Assembly (NCBI GenBank): GCA_963713625.1 | Contig: CAVQMN010000012.1 | Span: forward strand, 100,906-164,905 | Source of the DNA: Bog-756 sp963713625 | GTDB taxonomy: Bacteria; Actinomycetota; Acidimicrobiia; Acidimicrobiales; RAAP-2 | DNA length: 64,000 bases | Direction of reading: 5' to 3' | Shown: positions 61,466 to 64,000 of the stretch, in pieces | Layout of the letters: each line of letters starts with the position of its first letter | Numbering within the stretch: position 1 is the first letter of the stretch | The notes under the pieces: model-generated | The model's input: only the letters and a program-made list of their open reading frames with translations | Told to the model about the DNA's origin: nothing | The model's database searches: none | Position numbers and translations under genes: made by a program

Positions 61466-61631
61466 CGGACGAGGTCACGGTTCAGCTCAGGATCGAGGCG
61501 CATCGACTCGACCGATGACGGTGGGATCCCATCGACGCCGGGCCGGCCTGCCTGCGGTGGGTCACGAGTTCCAATAGCGCGGGATGGGATGATCACTCGC
61601 TTCGTAGTCTCCGTCTGTGCAAGTCTGAGCG

Positions 61632-62768
61632 ATGGTCGTAGGCAGGTACCTGGCGGCGACGGTTGGCCTTTTCCTGATAGCCGTCGGCGCATGGAGCGTG
61701 ATCGGGACCGTCGTCGTTCCACGCCGGGTCCGTAGCCGCCTGATCCGAGCACTTGCGGTCGCTGTAGGTGTGGCCTTCCATCACGCTGCAGACCGCTTCG
61801 ATTCCTACGAGCCGCGAGATCGGATTCTGGCCGCGCAAGCTCCGATCCAACTCATCTTGCAGATCGTCGTTTGGCTGGCGGTGTTCGAGGTCGGATTCGC
61901 GCTTCTGCTGTGGCCATCGATAGGCACCGCCGGACTCTCCGGCGCCTTCGAGTTGGCCGGCTCCTCGCTGTGCACCCTGGGCTACCTCGCGCCTCACCGG
62001 GGTGCCCCGGTTGGTCTGGTCGATATTGCCTCCATCGTCGGCCTGAGCACGGTGGCTTTGCAGATCGGCTACCTGCCTACGCTCTACGCGGCCTTTAGCC
62101 AGCGGGAAGCGCTGGTGACCTTGCTGGACTCACGGGCAGGGGTACCTTCCTGGGGGCCCGAGCTGTTAGCCCGGACCCATTATGGGTTGGGCTCGGGAGT
62201 CTCGGCCATGGGTGAACTGCCAGACCTGTTCAAGGAATGGGAGCGATGGTCGGCGGAGGTCTCCGAGAGCCACACCACGTACCTTCCCCTCGTCAACTTT
62301 CGGTCTCCCCGGCCGCTCAGCTCATGGGTAAACGCTCAGCTGGCCGTGCTCGACGCCGCGGCCCTCTATCTGTCACTGGTGCCCAACCCCCCTGGCGCGG
62401 TGTCAGCCAGGCTGTGCCTGCGCGGCGGCTTTACCTGCCTCAACGAGATCGCCCGTGCGCGTGGCTTCATCATCCCCGAGGAGGCAGACCCGGATAACGG
62501 TATTTCCCTGACCTACGAGGACTTCGTCGACGCCGTCGAACGCCTGGCGACGGTGGACTTCCCTCTTGACCGCCCCAATGAAGAGGCATGGGTCGACTTC
62601 GTGGGCTGGCGCGTCAACTATGAGGCGGCCGCGTATGCCATCACCCGGGCCATTGATGCTCCGCCCGCCTTGTGGTCTGGACCTCGGCGGAACCCGATCC
62701 CGGCCATCCCGCCGCGACGGCCGGCAACGCGAAAGGCCGGAGAGCCACCTCTGAAGGCCACGGGATAG
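61632..62768 (+). CDS. Channel-like membrane protein
   Basis: 378 residues. Two or more N-terminal TM helices (residues 5-27, 75-100), then FELAGSSLCTLGYLAPHRGAPVGLVDIASIVGLSTVALQIGYLPTLYAAF. STLGYxxP resembles the selectivity-filter loop of two-TM potassium channels (TxGYG), with the filter TLGYL instead of TVGYG. A large cytosolic C-terminal region (about residues 180-378) follows. Possibly an atypical ion channel; selectivity cannot be predicted. Confidence 0.72.
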   Translation: MVVGRYLAATVGLFLIAVGAWSVIGTVVVPRRVRSRLIRALAVAVGVAFHHAADRFDSYEPRDRILAAQAPIQLILQIVVWLAVFEVGFALLLWPSIGTAGLSGAFELAGSSLCTLGYLAPHRGAPVGLVDIASIVGLSTVALQIGYLPTLYAAFSQREALVTLLDSRAGVPSWGPELLARTHYGLGSGVSAMGELPDLFKEWERWSAEVSESHTTYLPLVNFRSPRPLSSWVNAQLAVLDAAALYLSLVPNPPGAVSARLCLRGGFTCLNEIARARGFIIPEEADPDNGISLTYEDFVDAVERLATVDFPLDRPNEEAWVDFVGWRVNYEAAAYAITRAIDAPPALWSGPRRNPIPAIPPRRPATRKAGEPPLKATG

Positions 62769-62971
62769 CTGATATTTGCTCGTGGGGTGCAAAACCCGAT
62801 CTCTACCCTCTGATCCGATGGGATCGCAGCTATCTCCCCTTGACGATCGCAGCTAACTCCCCATTTAGATGGAGGGATCTGCATCTGCTCGCCTTGCAGT
62901 TCCGACCCTGATCTAGCGGACCTTCGGCGCACCGGAGTGATCCCGTCCGGTACGCAAAGGGAGGTGGTGAC

Positions 62972-63592
62972 TCACTCCACCTGTCGGTCCGGGGGAGTTG
63001 GCGTCTGCCCGATCCCGGGGGCTTTTGGCCTGCGACCTTCGATGACGCCGGGGGTTTTGGGCTGGTGGCCGATCAGTCGAGTGATCGATGCGACGATTCC
63101 CGTGTCCCAATCTCCGACGAGCTCCCAGGCGCGGGCGATGCCGATCAGGAGTGACACGATGAGCACGTCCCCGATGGTGTCCAACGCCCCACTGCCATGT
63201 GGGGAGATGATGAGTTCGACCCCATTGACCGTCTGGAATCCGAAAACGAGCAGCAAGGCCACGACCAGGACGACCTGCGGGCGACGATGCTGCTGCTGGA
63301 TGGGCAGCGTCAGGGTGGCTCGCACGCCGGCGGCGGTGAAGAAGATACCGAAGACTCCCACGATGGCGGCCGGATAGCCGATGTTGTTGCCCGGCACCAG
63401 TCCGAAGAGCGAGACGCTGAATGCGTTCGTGAAGGCGATGAGGGACGCGGCGGCCCTGAACTCTCGGATGACTTGAGGACGGACCTGTTCACGATCCTTG
63501 GCCACCGACAGGGCTACGAACAGGAGTCCGATGAGGGTGGCGGCGGAGGTGGCGATGACGACGAAGAAATCCCTGTAACTGCCGGCAATCAC
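62972..63592 (-). CDS. Multi-TM hypothetical membrane protein
   Basis: 206 residues with about five TM helices: FFVVIATSAATLIGLLFVALSVA, ASLIAFTNAFSVSLFGLVPGNNIGYPAAIVGVFGIFFTAAGV, VVLVVALLLVFGFQTVNGV and DTIGDVLIVSLLIGIARAWELVG. Pro-rich C-terminus. No family recognised. Confidence 0.68.
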   Translation of the reverse strand: MIAGSYRDFFVVIATSAATLIGLLFVALSVAKDREQVRPQVIREFRAAASLIAFTNAFSVSLFGLVPGNNIGYPAAIVGVFGIFFTAAGVRATLTLPIQQQHRRPQVVLVVALLLVFGFQTVNGVELIISPHGSGALDTIGDVLIVSLLIGIARAWELVGDWDTGIVASITRLIGHQPKTPGVIEGRRPKAPGIGQTPTPPDRQVE

Positions 63593-63681
63593 GACATCAC
63601 TCTAGTAATGGCAACCGACGGCGAACGATGGAGGCCGGACGGCGTCGCCAGAACTGGGCGATCGCTCGACCGGGAAGGGTG

Positions 63682-63720
63682 GATGCACCCCGCCCCTGCG
63701 GTCCAGGGGCGGGGTGCATC
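63682..63720. terminator. Strong terminator-like hairpin
   Basis: 17-bp perfect stem GATGCACCCCGCCCCTG/CAGGGGCGGGGTGCATC with loop CGGTC. It lies between the end of a possible minus-strand gene (63763) and the start region of the 62972-63592 gene, so it would end transcription from the right. Confidence 0.75.
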
Positions 63721-63762
63721 GCATCACCCGAAAGGCCTGCTGCTCCAGGCCTCATTCATGGG

Positions 63763-64000
63763 TTAGGACCGGAGGGCGCTCGACGCGAGTACCGGAACAT
63801 TTCCGTTGACCAAGGGCGGGCCTTCCATCGGGATGCCGGGCGTCATCGGAAGTTTCCGCCATGGACGAACAGGACGGCGAAGTGGGGAAGTCGGGCGAGG
63901 GATTGGGAGGGCAGCCATGCTCGCCCCAACGGATCGGGAGGGATCGTTCCCTGCTCCGGTCAGACCGACAGACCCTCCGGTCGGATCGACGGCCGCTCCT
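63763..64000 (-). CDS. Possible 3' end of a gene entering from the right
   Basis: Minus-strand frame open from the window edge to TAA 63763. The C-terminus reads MTPGIPMEGPPLVNGNVPV and ends LASSALRS, with high third-position GC, and the strong hairpin lies just after it. No family recognisable from 79 residues, so this remains tentative. Confidence 0.35.
   Translation of the reverse strand, partial: GAAVDPTGGSVGLTGAGNDPSRSVGASMAALPIPRPTSPLRRPVRPWRKLPMTPGIPMEGPPLVNGNVPVLASSALRS

Overview
The window looks like a chromosomal segment of a high-GC actinobacterium. An uncultured member of the Acidimicrobiia is my best guess: the coding strands have very high third-position GC, GTG starts are frequent, lipoproteins carry Ser/Thr-rich linkers after the lipobox, and there is a DUF35/lipid-transfer cassette with a KstR-like box. 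This is inferred from sequence character only; no rRNA or marker phylogeny was available.

Region 1 (1-14.85 kb, very GC-rich, core-like): a partial sulfatase; a steroid-type cassette of two DUF35 proteins and two thiolase-like lipid-transfer proteins; an ABC-F ATPase; a YoaK-type membrane protein; a secreted phosphoesterase lipoprotein; a small 3Fe-4S-type ferredoxin; gltX; a YdcF-like protein; a second sulfatase; and a divergent pair, a phosphonatase-like HAD hydrolase with a DAO-family FAD oxidoreductase. It ends with tRNA-Gln(CTG) and tRNA-Glu(CTC).

Region 2 (14.85-38.62 kb, visibly lower GC): a probable tRNA-Glu-integrated genomic island. The 3' half of tRNA-Glu is repeated at 38570-38618. 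A decayed tyrosine integrase lies directly inside the left end, and a truncated serine recombinase lies directly inside the right end. Cargo includes a peroxiredoxin-like gene with a divergent TetR regulator and two identical operators, a secreted beta-propeller protein, a zinc anti-sigma/ECF sigma/GAF group, several small zinc proteins, an esterase, and a large divergent locus. On the minus strand that locus has two paralogous OmpR regulators, one histidine kinase and a BcrA-type ABC exporter. On the plus strand it has a lipoprotein, a MacA-like adaptor with an inserted FN3-like domain, MacB ATPase, MacB permease and an accessory membrane protein. A ribbon-helix-helix protein and another ABC-2 exporter follow.

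Region 3 (38.6-59 kb, mixed, accessory-like): an operon of two paralogous multi-TM proteins with Cox3-like and Cox4-like subunits but no catalytic oxidase subunit; a MerR/Hsp20 heat-shock pair; a MarR gene whose start codon sits inside a perfect 38-bp palindrome, followed by a CLC channel with CBS and RCK_C domains; then XRE, YihY, DUF899, a lipoprotein and DUF1254/1214 genes between two 63-bp direct repeats; a second two-component pair; and a GT39-like membrane glycosyltransferase with an integrase fragment just after it.

Region 4 (59-64 kb): small and membrane proteins, a solitary branched-chain-type substrate-binding lipoprotein, a channel-like membrane protein, a strong hairpin, and possibly the 3' end of a further gene.
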